Shown here piece after piece: positions 24,790 to 32,967 of a stretch of DNA of 64,000 nt. The notes beneath the pieces are model-generated. The model was given only the letters and a program-made list of their open reading frames with translations, made no database searches and was not told where the DNA came from. Origin of the DNA: Mycobacterium lehmannii (GTDB lineage Bacteria > Actinomycetota > Actinomycetes > Mycobacteriales > Mycobacteriaceae); the NCBI RefSeq assembly GCF_002245535.1, contig NZ_NKCN01000003.1:124001-188000 (forward strand), read 5' to 3'. The stretch's first letter is position 1, and every line of letters begins with the position of its first letter. Position numbers and translations under genes: made by a program.

Positions 24790-25554
24790 GTGCGCGAGCG
24801 GCTGTCGGTCCACAGTGTGACGTTCTACGGCGCGCCGCTGCCGCAGCTGGACGATCACTGGCAGGCGCTCGGGGTCACCCGGCTCAGCCTGATCGACTCT
24901 CAGCTGAGCGAAGACGGCCTTCCTGAACTTATTGAGCGACAGGGGTATTCGGTGGACACCGTCTACCACCTGTTCACCACGCCAGAGGAGTTGTGTCGCG
25001 TCATCGACGCCGCGGCCGCGGTCGGCACCCGCGTCGTCTACATGCTGACCGGTGGACGAGGCGCGCTGACGTGGGATCAAGCAGCCGAACGCTTCTGCTC
25101 CGCTGTCGCTCCCGGCGTCGAACAGGCCGCCCGGGCCGGGGTCGGGTTGGCCGTCGAGAACGCGTCCGCGCTGTACGCAGACATTCACATCGCACACACG
25201 TTGCGCGACACCGTCACGCTGGCGGAGATGGCGGGTCTCGACGTGTGCATCGATCTCTTCCACTGCTGGGCCGAGGCCGGCTTTCCCGAGCTCGTCGAGC
25301 GCGCGCTGCCGCGCACCCAACAGATCCAGGTCAGCGATTACGTCTTGGGGGACCGAGCGCTGCCGGCACGCGCCGTCCCCGGCGACGGCGCCATTCCGAT
25401 CGAGCCGTTCCTCGCGCAGGCTCTCGCGGCGGGCTATCCGCACGGCTTCGACCTCGAACTTATCGGGCCACGCATCCAACAGGAAGGTCCGCTTGCCGCC
25501 GCGAACCGGGCCTGCGACGCGATCTCGACGATGCTGGACCGACTCGAGTCCTAG
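24790..25554 (+). CDS. Sugar phosphate isomerase/epimerase-like TIM-barrel protein
   Basis: Protein of 254 residues with the xylose isomerase-like TIM-barrel pattern. The metal-binding candidates are Glu in VGLAVENAS, Asp and His in VCIDLFHCWAE, the acidic QVSDYV segment, and FDLELIGPR. Such proteins are divalent-metal isomerases, epimerases or dehydratases with varied substrates. GTG 24790 is two bases after the sulfotransferase stop. The role in a lipid catabolic operon is unknown. Confidence 0.82.
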   Translation: MRERLSVHSVTFYGAPLPQLDDHWQALGVTRLSLIDSQLSEDGLPELIERQGYSVDTVYHLFTTPEELCRVIDAAAAVGTRVVYMLTGGRGALTWDQAAERFCSAVAPGVEQAARAGVGLAVENASALYADIHIAHTLRDTVTLAEMAGLDVCIDLFHCWAEAGFPELVERALPRTQQIQVSDYVLGDRALPARAVPGDGAIPIEPFLAQALAAGYPHGFDLELIGPRIQQEGPLAAANRACDAISTMLDRLES

Positions 25555-25562
25555 GAGGGGCG

Positions 25563-26771
25563 ATGGCGTTCGGAGATGGCGCGGACGACGCCACGCTGAA
25601 GGCGGCGTGGGACGAGTTCTGCGATCGGCTGAAGACGGCCGGCGAGCGCGTCTTCAAGGACCACAACCCCGCGTCGGCGGCACATCGTGTCGACGGGTTC
25701 CGGTTCCTCACCCAAAACCTCGGGCAGGCCTTCGATCTCGCGCTGGAAACCCGCGACACGCGTTACCCGCTGCTGCACACCTTCTGTCACCCGACGCGGA
25801 AGCTGGGTGGTGACTGCGCGGACTTCACCTATCAGCAAGCCTGGATCGACGGGCAATCGACGTACCGGATCACCGGAGAGCGCGGCACGGCCCGGTTCTT
25901 CAACATCACGGTGCAGGGGCCGCGGCCGGACCGTCCTGGGGTGTTACACGAACCCTTCGGTGATGTACCGGAGGTGAATCTGCTTGACCATCAACTGGAG
26001 ACGGCCTCCGACGGCACCTTCGAAATCCACATCGGCGGCCCGCCACGCGACCGCAACTGGCTGCCCACCACACCCGGTTCGCGCAAACTGTTCATCCGTC
26101 AAGGCTTCGACTCGTGGGATGAGAGGCCGGCGCGGATGTGGATCGAACGCGTCGACATGAACGCGCCCAAGCCACTGCCGGGCACTGCGGTGATGACCGC
26201 AGCGATCGACTGGGCGGGTCAATTCCTCACCGCGATGATGGACGACTGGCCCGAGTTCCCGTTCGCCCATGGCGGTGTCGATGCCGATCGGTCGAACCGG
26301 TTCCCGGACATCGACGCGACGGGCGCCGACGCGAAACGCGGCCGTGCCGCAGTCAACATGCATTGGGAGCTGGCTGCCGACGATGCGCTGATCCTCGAGT
26401 TCGACGCGCATGAGGGGCTGTGGATGCTGACCAACATGGGCGCCTTTTTCACCAGCATGGATTTCCTGTACCGGCCGGTGAGCTACACGCCGAGTCGAAC
26501 GGCCGTCGACGCCGACGGCAAGATCCGCATCGTGCTGTGCCATGACGATCCGGGCTACCACAACTGGATGGACACCCAGGGGTTCGAGCGCGGCAACGTG
26601 ACGTACCGGCACATGCTAGAGGGTGCACCGGTGCAACTGCACACCCGATTGGTCAAGCGCACCGAGCTCGCGACGGTGCTGCCGCCGGACACCGCGACGG
26701 TCACGCCGGCCGAGCGCACCGCGCGGATGTGGGAGCGTTTCCGGGGAGTACGACAGCGCTACGGCTGCTGA
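25563..26771 (+). CDS. DUF1214-type protein
   Basis: Protein of 402 residues. The C-terminal half has features of the DUF1214 fold (WIERVDMNAPKPLP and later LTNMGAFFTSMDFLYRPVSYTP, HNWMDTQGFERGNVTYRHML). It has no signal peptide or membrane helix. ATG 25563 is preceded by AGGAGG. Relatives are found beside sulfotransferases and steroid genes in mycobacteria, but no reaction is established. It is the last intact gene of the plus-strand operon that begins at 17332. Confidence 0.8.
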   Translation: MAFGDGADDATLKAAWDEFCDRLKTAGERVFKDHNPASAAHRVDGFRFLTQNLGQAFDLALETRDTRYPLLHTFCHPTRKLGGDCADFTYQQAWIDGQSTYRITGERGTARFFNITVQGPRPDRPGVLHEPFGDVPEVNLLDHQLETASDGTFEIHIGGPPRDRNWLPTTPGSRKLFIRQGFDSWDERPARMWIERVDMNAPKPLPGTAVMTAAIDWAGQFLTAMMDDWPEFPFAHGGVDADRSNRFPDIDATGADAKRGRAAVNMHWELAADDALILEFDAHEGLWMLTNMGAFFTSMDFLYRPVSYTPSRTAVDADGKIRIVLCHDDPGYHNWMDTQGFERGNVTYRHMLEGAPVQLHTRLVKRTELATVLPPDTATVTPAERTARMWERFRGVRQRYGC

Positions 26772-26796
26772 AGCCACTACCGTTGGAATACGACGG

Positions 26797-27340
26797 CTGA
26801 CGGCGCGCTGTGGCTGGCACATCGGCTGGCGGGGCTATCCGTCGTCGTGACTTCTCCAATCGCGAACTGCTGGACCTGTATCTGGACCGCATCGCGCGGC
26901 TGAACCCACCGCTGAAGGCCGTCGTGACGCTCGACGTCGACGGTGCCCGCCACTCGGCCGACGCCGCAGATGCGGCAGTCGCCTGCGACGAGGCGGTCGG
27001 GCCGCTGCACGAATCCCTGTGACGGTCAAGGATTCATTCGAGACAGCAGGTATCCACGACCTGCGGCGTGCCGCCCCGCGGGGGTGCAGAACTCGCCGCC
27101 GACGCGGTCGGCGGCCTATGCGCCGCGGGCGCAATCATTATTGGTAAGGCATGGCGACCGATTGGCAGATTGACAATCCGATCTTCGGCTCATCAACAAC
27201 CCGTCGACACTTCGCGGTCGACCGGGGTCGCCGGGTGGGGCGGCCGCTGCCCTGGCTGGCGGCCTCACGGCCTCGAACTCGGTAGCGGTATTGCGGGATG
27301 GATTCCTGCCGGATCCTGGGGCTGCGTTAACCGCGAGGCG
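26797..27340 (+). pseudogene. Decayed amidase-signature gene
   Basis: Fragments of an amidase occur in three frames. IRRRDFSNRELLDLYLDRI and a Pro-Pro-Leu-rich segment match the N-terminal region (26840-27020). After GPLHE at about 27010 the frame shifts and continues as PVTVKDSFETAG. Near 27130-27160 IIIGK is readable, then MATDWQIDNPIFGSS in another frame at about 27150. A further stretch reads LELGSGIAGWIP. Active amidases have DWQTDNPIFG and ELGSDIAGSIR at these places. Several indels and lost catalytic parts make it a remnant, lying directly downstream of the DUF1214 gene. Confidence 0.75.
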
Positions 27341-27424
27341 CCGGGGCGAATCACTCAGTCAGCAGACGCATATGGCCCCGACACGCCTTGAAAGAGGGGC
27401 TTTTGCGTCTACTCGCGCAGAAAG

Positions 27425-27865
27425 TCAGAGTCGCTGCAGCGCGAACGTCCAGAACTGAACGCCCGGCGGGCCGTTGAAACACCCCACGTCGTAGCGTGAC
27501 TCGATGGTGCCGGCTAGCGACACCTCGTCCCAAGTCCACGTCTCATGCGTCGGCATGGCGTAACCGGGCAGGCACTGCAGTCCGTCTGGAACGTCGACCG
27601 TCAACGTATACCGACCGTTGTTGAGGTGTGCATCACCGTCGTAATAGGCATAGAACTTCAGCCGCGGTATGGCGCTGATGTCCAGACAGTTGTCGTCCGG
27701 AGGTTGGCAATTCGAAATGAACCACACCCACGAGGCCCGCTCGTACCTGTTAGACAGCACGTCATAGTTCCCGACGAGCATTTTGGCTTGGGCCGGCGGC
27801 GGTGCGACGAAACTCGCGACGACCATCAGGCCGGCGGCAGCAATTAGAAGATTGAAGCGCTTCAA
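27425..27865 (-). CDS. Small secreted protein, 146 aa
   Basis: Precursor of 146 residues. The signal peptide is LKRFNLLIAAAGLMVVASFVAPPPAQA, with probable cleavage after AQA. The mature part is about 118 residues, rich in Trp and Tyr, with four or more Cys (NCQPPDDNC and others) that could form disulfides. The start is TTG 27865, seven bases after a strong GGAGG; no ATG fits. The fold resembles the secreted protein at 46092-46634, with a NG/NR segment after the signal peptide and a WTW/TWT core. Function unknown. Confidence 0.8.
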   Translation of the reverse strand: MKRFNLLIAAAGLMVVASFVAPPPAQAKMLVGNYDVLSNRYERASWVWFISNCQPPDDNCLDISAIPRLKFYAYYDGDAHLNNGRYTLTVDVPDGLQCLPGYAMPTHETWTWDEVSLAGTIESRYDVGCFNGPPGVQFWTFALQRL

Positions 27866-27933
27866 CGTCGGTCCTCCCAGTACCCCGTACCCGCTGCACA
27901 TCCAATCACCTCTGCGGTCGTCGGATATGCTAA

Positions 27934-29328
27934 TCAGTCGATGACGGCAGCCTCTTTGCGCTCGGTGATCGGCCTCGCTAGCTCCTGCTCGTCGCAGATT
28001 CGCTGCAACTTCTCCAGCGTCTGGTCCAGTCCCGGACCGAGCGGCTTGCTCGGGGTGAAGGTCGCCGGCAGGTGTTTCATGCCCTGGATGACCCCGATGG
28101 TCTCGTAGTGTTCGGTGCCTTCGGGATCGCAGACGTAGTCGGGCATCCGGTCGAGAACGGCGGTGACCATCGACTTGAAAACGGTGCGCGCGACGTTTGA
28201 ACCCACGCAGCGATGCACGCCGATACCGAAGCTGAAGTGCCGGTTGCCTTTTCGATCGAGCACCACCTCGTTGGGCTTCTCGAACACCGACGGGTCGCGG
28301 TTGGCCATGGCCCAGGAGATCCAGAGCCGCTCGCCCTCCTTGAACCGGATGCCCTCGACCACTACGTCGTCTGAGAAGGTGCGACCGTCTCCGGGAGCCG
28401 GAGTGAAGTAGCGCAGGAACTCTTCGGTGGCGGCATCGAGCAGGGTGGCCCGCTCGCGGCTGAGCAGTTCGCGCTGGTCGGGATGGTCGGAGAGCCACTC
28501 GAGCGAGTGCGCGGTCAGCGCCGTCGTGGTGTCGAACCCGCCGCCGATGATCAGCCCGAGGTTGCCCAGGATCTCCAGATCGGGTGCCGGTTCGCCGTCG
28601 ATGCGAAGTTGCAGCAGCGCGTTCACCAGTCCCGGCCGCGGGCTCTCCCGCACCTCCATCATGGTGTTGATCATGTCGATACCCATCTGCCGGTTCATCT
28701 CGGCGACGCGGGCGGCGTCGGGTGAGTGCTCCGGGGTGGACACCGACAGGTGCGCCGGCTCGCTGTAGACCGGCCACTTCTTGAGCTCTATGCCCATCAT
28801 CGCCAGCGTGAGGACCGCGGGCACGATGTTGGCCAGGTCGTCGACGAAGTCGATGCGGCCCGACTCGATCTTCTCATCGAGCGCCGCGCGTACGATCTCG
28901 TCGACGAACGGTTTCCAGCGCTTGACCGCCGCGGGGGAGAGATAGGGGTTCAGCACTCCGCGGTAAATGCTGTGTTCAGGCTCGTCCATCTCCAAGATGC
29001 CGCCGCGGACCACCGTGGCCCTTTGCGCCTTCGGGATTGTGATGCCCTGATATGGTGTCTCGCCGGTCAGGTCGTGATGATTGGAGACCGCCGGACAGCG
29101 CGCGAGTTCGAACACGTGCTTGCTGTCGGCGGCCACCCAGTGCCCGTTGTAGGTGTCCGTCCACGCTATCGGGCACCGGGACTGCATCTCCTCGGTGATC
29201 TTCTCGAACTGCAGCCGGTATTCCGGTGTGTGCCGGTCGAAGTGGTACCTGTTCTTCTTGCGGTCGTCGTCGGTCGCGACACTCTCATCGGCTCTTCGCG
29301 CGAGCGGCTCATCGCTTTCGATAGGCAA
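27934..29328 (-). CDS. Cytochrome P450
   Basis: P450 of 464 residues, longer than the others because of N- and C-terminal extensions (an Arg/Asp-rich N-terminus and a Glu/Lys-rich tail). The I-helix is GGGFDTTT at 262-269, ExxR at 303-306, and the haem loop FSFGIGVHRCVG has Cys374. The start is TTG 29328, six bases after AGGAGA; an ATG nearby is out of frame. It lies 42 bases downstream of the ferredoxin gene and near two SDRs, so it probably hydroxylates a substrate that the SDRs then oxidise. Confidence 0.93.
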   Translation of the reverse strand: MPIESDEPLARRADESVATDDDRKKNRYHFDRHTPEYRLQFEKITEEMQSRCPIAWTDTYNGHWVAADSKHVFELARCPAVSNHHDLTGETPYQGITIPKAQRATVVRGGILEMDEPEHSIYRGVLNPYLSPAAVKRWKPFVDEIVRAALDEKIESGRIDFVDDLANIVPAVLTLAMMGIELKKWPVYSEPAHLSVSTPEHSPDAARVAEMNRQMGIDMINTMMEVRESPRPGLVNALLQLRIDGEPAPDLEILGNLGLIIGGGFDTTTALTAHSLEWLSDHPDQRELLSRERATLLDAATEEFLRYFTPAPGDGRTFSDDVVVEGIRFKEGERLWISWAMANRDPSVFEKPNEVVLDRKGNRHFSFGIGVHRCVGSNVARTVFKSMVTAVLDRMPDYVCDPEGTEHYETIGVIQGMKHLPATFTPSKPLGPGLDQTLEKLQRICDEQELARPITERKEAAVID

Positions 29329-29370
29329 CGCATGTCTCCTATTGCTTCCTTGTCGGCCTGGGTGCCGACG

Positions 29371-29562
29371 TCATTCGATGACGATGGCCTGTTCCGGACA
29401 CGAGTGGGCGGCTTCTTTGACCAGCTCCTCCTGGTCGGCCGGCACCTCTTCGGTGACCGGTGAGGCATGGCCGTCGACGTCGTCGAGCACGAACATGTCG
29501 GGCGCGATCATCGAGCACAGGGTGTGGCCCTGGCAGCGTGTGCCATCTACTGAAACCCTCAC
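29371..29562 (-). CDS. 3Fe-4S ferredoxin
   Basis: Ferredoxin of 63 residues starting at GTG 29562, eight bases after AAAGGAG. The cluster motif is CQGHTLC at 10-16, with the distal SCPEQA. The variable ligand position is His. The region after the second Cys reads SMIAPDMF, without the extra Cys seen in the ferredoxin at 2920. It probably serves the P450 at 27934-29328 directly downstream. Confidence 0.92.
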   Translation of the reverse strand: MRVSVDGTRCQGHTLCSMIAPDMFVLDDVDGHASPVTEEVPADQEELVKEAAHSCPEQAIVIE

Positions 29563-29581
29563 TGGCAAGTCTCCTTTCGGC

Positions 29582-30442
29582 TCAGTTGTGGTAGTCGTAC
29601 CACTTGAGGTAGCCGCCGGCGTCGACGCGCAGCTGCGCACCGGTGACGAAGCGCGCCTCGTCGGAGGCCAGCCACAGCACCGCGTTGCTGATGTCCTCGG
29701 GTTCGACCCACGGCACCTTCATGGCCTGCTGGACGTAGAACACCGGCTCGGCGTCCTTGAGTTCGGGCTTCTCCAGATCGGGCCGGAACGACTTGTACAT
29801 CGGCTCGCTCTGCAGCATGTTGGTGTTGCAGTTGGTGGGATGCACCACGTTGGCCCGGATCCCGCGTGGCGCAAGCTCGGTGGCAAGGTCGTGGACGTAG
29901 GCCGACAGCGCGCGCTTGGAGTGCACATAGGCCATGCCGCCGGGATCGTTGCCGGGGTCGTTCTTTTGGTGGGTGTCCATCAGCGCCGCGGTGGAGCCCG
30001 TCGCGATGATTGAGGCGCCCTCCTTGAGGTGCAGCAGCGAGACCTGGATGGCGTTGATGGTCCCGATCAGGTTGGTGTTGATGACGTCGATCCAGGCCTG
30101 CAGCGGCGGCTGGCCTTTCATACCGGCCACCCCCGCCTGCGCAACGACGATGTCCAGTCCGCCGAGCTGGGCGATACCGTCCTCCAACGCGGTCTTGAGC
30201 TGGGTCGCTTCCCGCACATCCGCCTTCGCGGTTACGGCCCGCCGACCGGTCTTCTCGATCAGTGCGGCGGTTTCCTCGAGGTCCTCCGGAGTGGCCATCG
30301 GGTAGCCGATCGTCGAGATGTCCTCGCAAAAGTCGACGGCGATGACGTCGGCGCCTTCTTCGGCCAGCCGAACCGCGTGGCTGCGACCCTGCCCCCGTGC
30401 CGCGCCTGTGACGAATGCGACCTTTCCCTGTACGCGTCCCAC
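29582..30442 (-). CDS. Mycofactocin-type short-chain dehydrogenase
   Basis: SDR of 286 residues. It starts MGRVQGKVAFVTGAARGQG and carries an insertion between strand 2 and helix C (ISTIGYPMATPEDLEETAALIEKTGRRAV). Both are hallmarks of the mycofactocin-coupled SDR family, which keep NAD bound and pass electrons to mycofactocin. The catalytic residues are Ser150, Tyr172 and Lys176 (YVHSK). The NNAG motif is AQAG. GTG 30442 is the start. Gene order SDR-ferredoxin-P450 suggests oxidation of an alcohol made by the P450. Confidence 0.9.
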   Translation of the reverse strand: MGRVQGKVAFVTGAARGQGRSHAVRLAEEGADVIAVDFCEDISTIGYPMATPEDLEETAALIEKTGRRAVTAKADVREATQLKTALEDGIAQLGGLDIVVAQAGVAGMKGQPPLQAWIDVINTNLIGTINAIQVSLLHLKEGASIIATGSTAALMDTHQKNDPGNDPGGMAYVHSKRALSAYVHDLATELAPRGIRANVVHPTNCNTNMLQSEPMYKSFRPDLEKPELKDAEPVFYVQQAMKVPWVEPEDISNAVLWLASDEARFVTGAQLRVDAGGYLKWYDYHN

Positions 30443-30473
30443 TGGAGATCCCTTTCCTCTATACCTGGCTCTG

Positions 30474-31172
30474 TTACGTGTTCCGGCCGCCGTTGACGCC
30501 CAAGATCTGTCCGGTGATGTAACCGGCCTCCTCGGACACCAAGAACGCGCACGCGGCCGCGATGTCCTCGGGCCTGCCGATCCTGCGCACCGGTGTCGAG
30601 TCGATGTTCTTCTGCACCACCAGATAGCCGCGCTCCTCGGATTTACGCAGCATCGGGGTGTCGATGAACCCCGGAGGAACGGCGTTGACGGTGATACCGC
30701 TCGGGCCGTACTCCAGAGCAAGGGACTTGGTCAGCCCGTTGACAGCCGACTTCGCGGCGACGTACGCCGACATGAACGGCTGGCCGGAATGCGTACTCGA
30801 CGACGAGATGTTCACGATGCGGCCCCAACCCGCCTCGACCATGTCAGGCAGCACCGCCTGAACGCAGTGGAAGACGCCGTTGAGGTTGACGTCGATGACG
30901 CGCTGCCAGTCCTCGAACTTCAAGTCGGTGAACCGCTTGAACTTCTCCAGACCGGCCGCGTTCACCAGAACCGTCACCGGACCGAGTTGAGCGCGGATCG
31001 CGTTCAGCGCATCCTCGACCTGAGCCCGGTCGGTCACGTCGGCGGTGAAGGCGAACTCGGCGTCCGACGGGTTGATGTCGAGTGTGGCCACATGAATGCC
31101 GTCGGCGCGCAAGCGGTGCGCGACGGCCAATCCGATGCCGGAACCACCCCCGGTCACGACGGCGTTCTTCAT
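30474..31172 (-). CDS. Short-chain dehydrogenase/reductase
   Basis: Compact SDR of 232 residues: TGGGSGIG at 7-14, Asp32 after strand 2 (NAD preference), NAAG at 71-74, the Ser run at 123-126, Tyr137 and Lys141 (YVAAK). ATG 31172. It is the first gene of the minus-strand group that continues with the mycofactocin-type SDR, ferredoxin and P450. It is divergent from the aldehyde dehydrogenase operon, with about 290 bases between. Probable 3-hydroxyacyl-CoA or alcohol dehydrogenase. Confidence 0.92.
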   Translation of the reverse strand: MKNAVVTGGGSGIGLAVAHRLRADGIHVATLDINPSDAEFAFTADVTDRAQVEDALNAIRAQLGPVTVLVNAAGLEKFKRFTDLKFEDWQRVIDVNLNGVFHCVQAVLPDMVEAGWGRIVNISSSSTHSGQPFMSAYVAAKSAVNGLTKSLALEYGPSGITVNAVPPGFIDTPMLRKSEERGYLVVQKNIDSTPVRRIGRPEDIAAACAFLVSEEAGYITGQILGVNGGRNT

Positions 31173-31243
31173 GCCCTCGCGTTGGCCTTCGTCATGTCGC
31201 TCCTCGCTGGCGCGGCGCTATCAAGAATCGTCCTTCCGATTAT

Positions 31244-31258
31244 GAGAACCGTACTCTC
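31244..31258. promoter_or_regulatory. GAGAA-N5-CTCTC inverted repeat, SDR side
   Basis: The bases read GAGAACCGTACTCTC, one mismatch from the shared GAGAA-N5-TTCTC pattern. It lies 72 bases upstream of the minus-strand SDR start (31172) in the divergent gap. Confidence 0.45.
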
Positions 31259-31408
31259 GCGTACTGCACTCTAGCAAGACGCAAAGGCTCCGCTGTTCGC
31301 AGTGGTGAGACGTTCGACGGATGAGTGTCGCACCGCAATCCCCAGGCAGTCGAAGTCCTCACCATTTTCTTGAGTTCTCCCTTGGCGAATGTATGATTCG
31401 CCGGTGAT

Positions 31409-31423
31409 GAGAATGAAGTTTCC
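31409..31423. promoter_or_regulatory. Weak GAGAA-N5-TTTCC site, aldehyde dehydrogenase side
   Basis: The bases read GAGAATGAAGTTTCC, about 39 bases before the aldehyde dehydrogenase start. The TTTCC half matches the variant in the site at 51816 when that is read on the minus strand. Two mismatches make it tentative. Confidence 0.35.
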
Positions 31424-31461
31424 ATCACTAGCGACCACGGCAACCATTGCTGAGGAGGATG

Positions 31462-32967
31462 ATGCAGGAAGCGACCACCATCTCGGAGCCAGCCGCAACC
31501 GAAACTCCGACACACGGTGTGCAGCGGCGGTTGCTGATCGGCGGCGAGCTGCTCGAGACCTCTCGTTCGTTTCCTTCCGTCAATCCAGCGACCGGCGACG
31601 TGCTCGGTTATGCGCCGGATGCCACGGTCGCCGATGCCGAAGCGGCGGTCGCGGCCGCGCGCCGGGCGTTCGACCAGACCACCTGGTCGACCAACACCGA
31701 GTTGCGCATCCGCTGCCTCGAACAATTCCACCGCGCACTGGTCGACCACCGCGATGAGCTGGCCGCGCTGACCATCGCCGAGGTCGGCGCCACCGAGGCC
31801 TTGTGCCAAGGGGCGCAGCTCGACCAGCCGATCGAGATCGTCCGTTATTACGCCGAGCTGCTGAAGACCTATCCGATGACCGAGGATCTCGGGAACATCG
31901 AGGCCCGGGGGAAGCAGCACCACCGCTGGGTGGAGAAGGAGGCCGGCGGGGTGGTCGCGGCCATCATCGCCTACAACTACCCGAACCAGTTGGCGCTGGC
32001 GAAGCTCGCGCCGGCGCTGGCCGCCGGGTGCACGGTGGTCCTCAAGTCGGCACCGGACACCCCGCTGGTCACGCTCGCACTCGGTGAGTTGATCGCGCTG
32101 CACACCGATATCCCGGCCGGGGTCGTCAACGTGCTCAGCGGAGCCGATCCCGAGGTTGGCGCCGCGATGACCACCAGTTCCGACGTCGACATGGTGACCT
32201 TCACCGGTTCGACCCCCACGGGACGGCGGATCATGGCTGCCGCCAGCGACACGTTGAAGAAGGTTTTCCTAGAGTTGGGCGGTAAGTCGGCGGCGATCGT
32301 CGTCGACGACGCCGACTTCGGTACCGCGGCACTGTTCAGTGCGTTCAGCATGGTCACGCACGCCGGCCAGGGGTGTGCGCTGACGTCGCGGCTGCTGGTG
32401 CCCCGCGCACACCACGACGAGATCGTCGAGATGGTCAAGAACAACTTCGGCCTGGTGCGGTACGGCGACCCCGCCGATCCCGGCACGTACATGGGACCGC
32501 TGATCAGCGAGAGGCAGCGCGACAAGGTCGACGGCATGGTGAAGCGCGCCGTTGAGGCCGGCGCCACGCTGGTCACCGGCGGCGAGAAGGTAGACCCCGG
32601 CTACTTCTATACGCCGACGCTGTTGACCGGCGTTGACCCAGACAGCGAGATCGCCCAGGAGGAGGTGTTCGGCCCGGTGCTCGTGGTGATCGCCTACGAC
32701 GACGATGACGATGCGGTGAGGATCGCCAACAACTCCATCTACGGGCTCTCCGGGGCGGTGTTCGGAAGCCAGGAGCGCGCCCTGGCCGTCGCCCGGCGAA
32801 TCCGCACGGGCACGTTCTCCATCAACGGCGGCAACTACTTCAGCCCGGACAGCCCGTTCGGCGGATACAAGCAGTCGGGCATCGGTCGTGAGATGGGCAC
32901 CGCCGGTCTCGAGGAGTTCCTCGAGTCGAAGACCTACGCGACGGTTGTCACGGAGGAGTCAGCATGA
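31462..32967 (+). CDS. Aldehyde dehydrogenase family protein
   Basis: Protein of 501 residues with the complete ALDH core: AIIAYNYPNQ with Asn172, FLELGGKS with Glu271, GQGCALTSR with the nucleophile Cys305, and EEVFGPVLVV. The reaction is NAD(P)-dependent oxidation of an aldehyde to an acid. GAGGAGG ends directly before ATG 31459, so ATG 31462 or 31459 is possible; TTG 31447 is unlikely. It opens the operon that ends with the mce genes, and its stop overlaps the CoA transferase start (ATGA). Confidence 0.93.
   Translation: MQEATTISEPAATETPTHGVQRRLLIGGELLETSRSFPSVNPATGDVLGYAPDATVADAEAAVAAARRAFDQTTWSTNTELRIRCLEQFHRALVDHRDELAALTIAEVGATEALCQGAQLDQPIEIVRYYAELLKTYPMTEDLGNIEARGKQHHRWVEKEAGGVVAAIIAYNYPNQLALAKLAPALAAGCTVVLKSAPDTPLVTLALGELIALHTDIPAGVVNVLSGADPEVGAAMTTSSDVDMVTFTGSTPTGRRIMAAASDTLKKVFLELGGKSAAIVVDDADFGTAALFSAFSMVTHAGQGCALTSRLLVPRAHHDEIVEMVKNNFGLVRYGDPADPGTYMGPLISERQRDKVDGMVKRAVEAGATLVTGGEKVDPGYFYTPTLLTGVDPDSEIAQEEVFGPVLVVIAYDDDDDAVRIANNSIYGLSGAVFGSQERALAVARRIRTGTFSINGGNYFSPDSPFGGYKQSGIGREMGTAGLEEFLESKTYATVVTEESA

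Noticed and set aside
26943..27391. Short open frames on both strands in the amidase remnant
   Set aside because: They show no protein-like features other than pieces of the amidase, and each ends at an indel.
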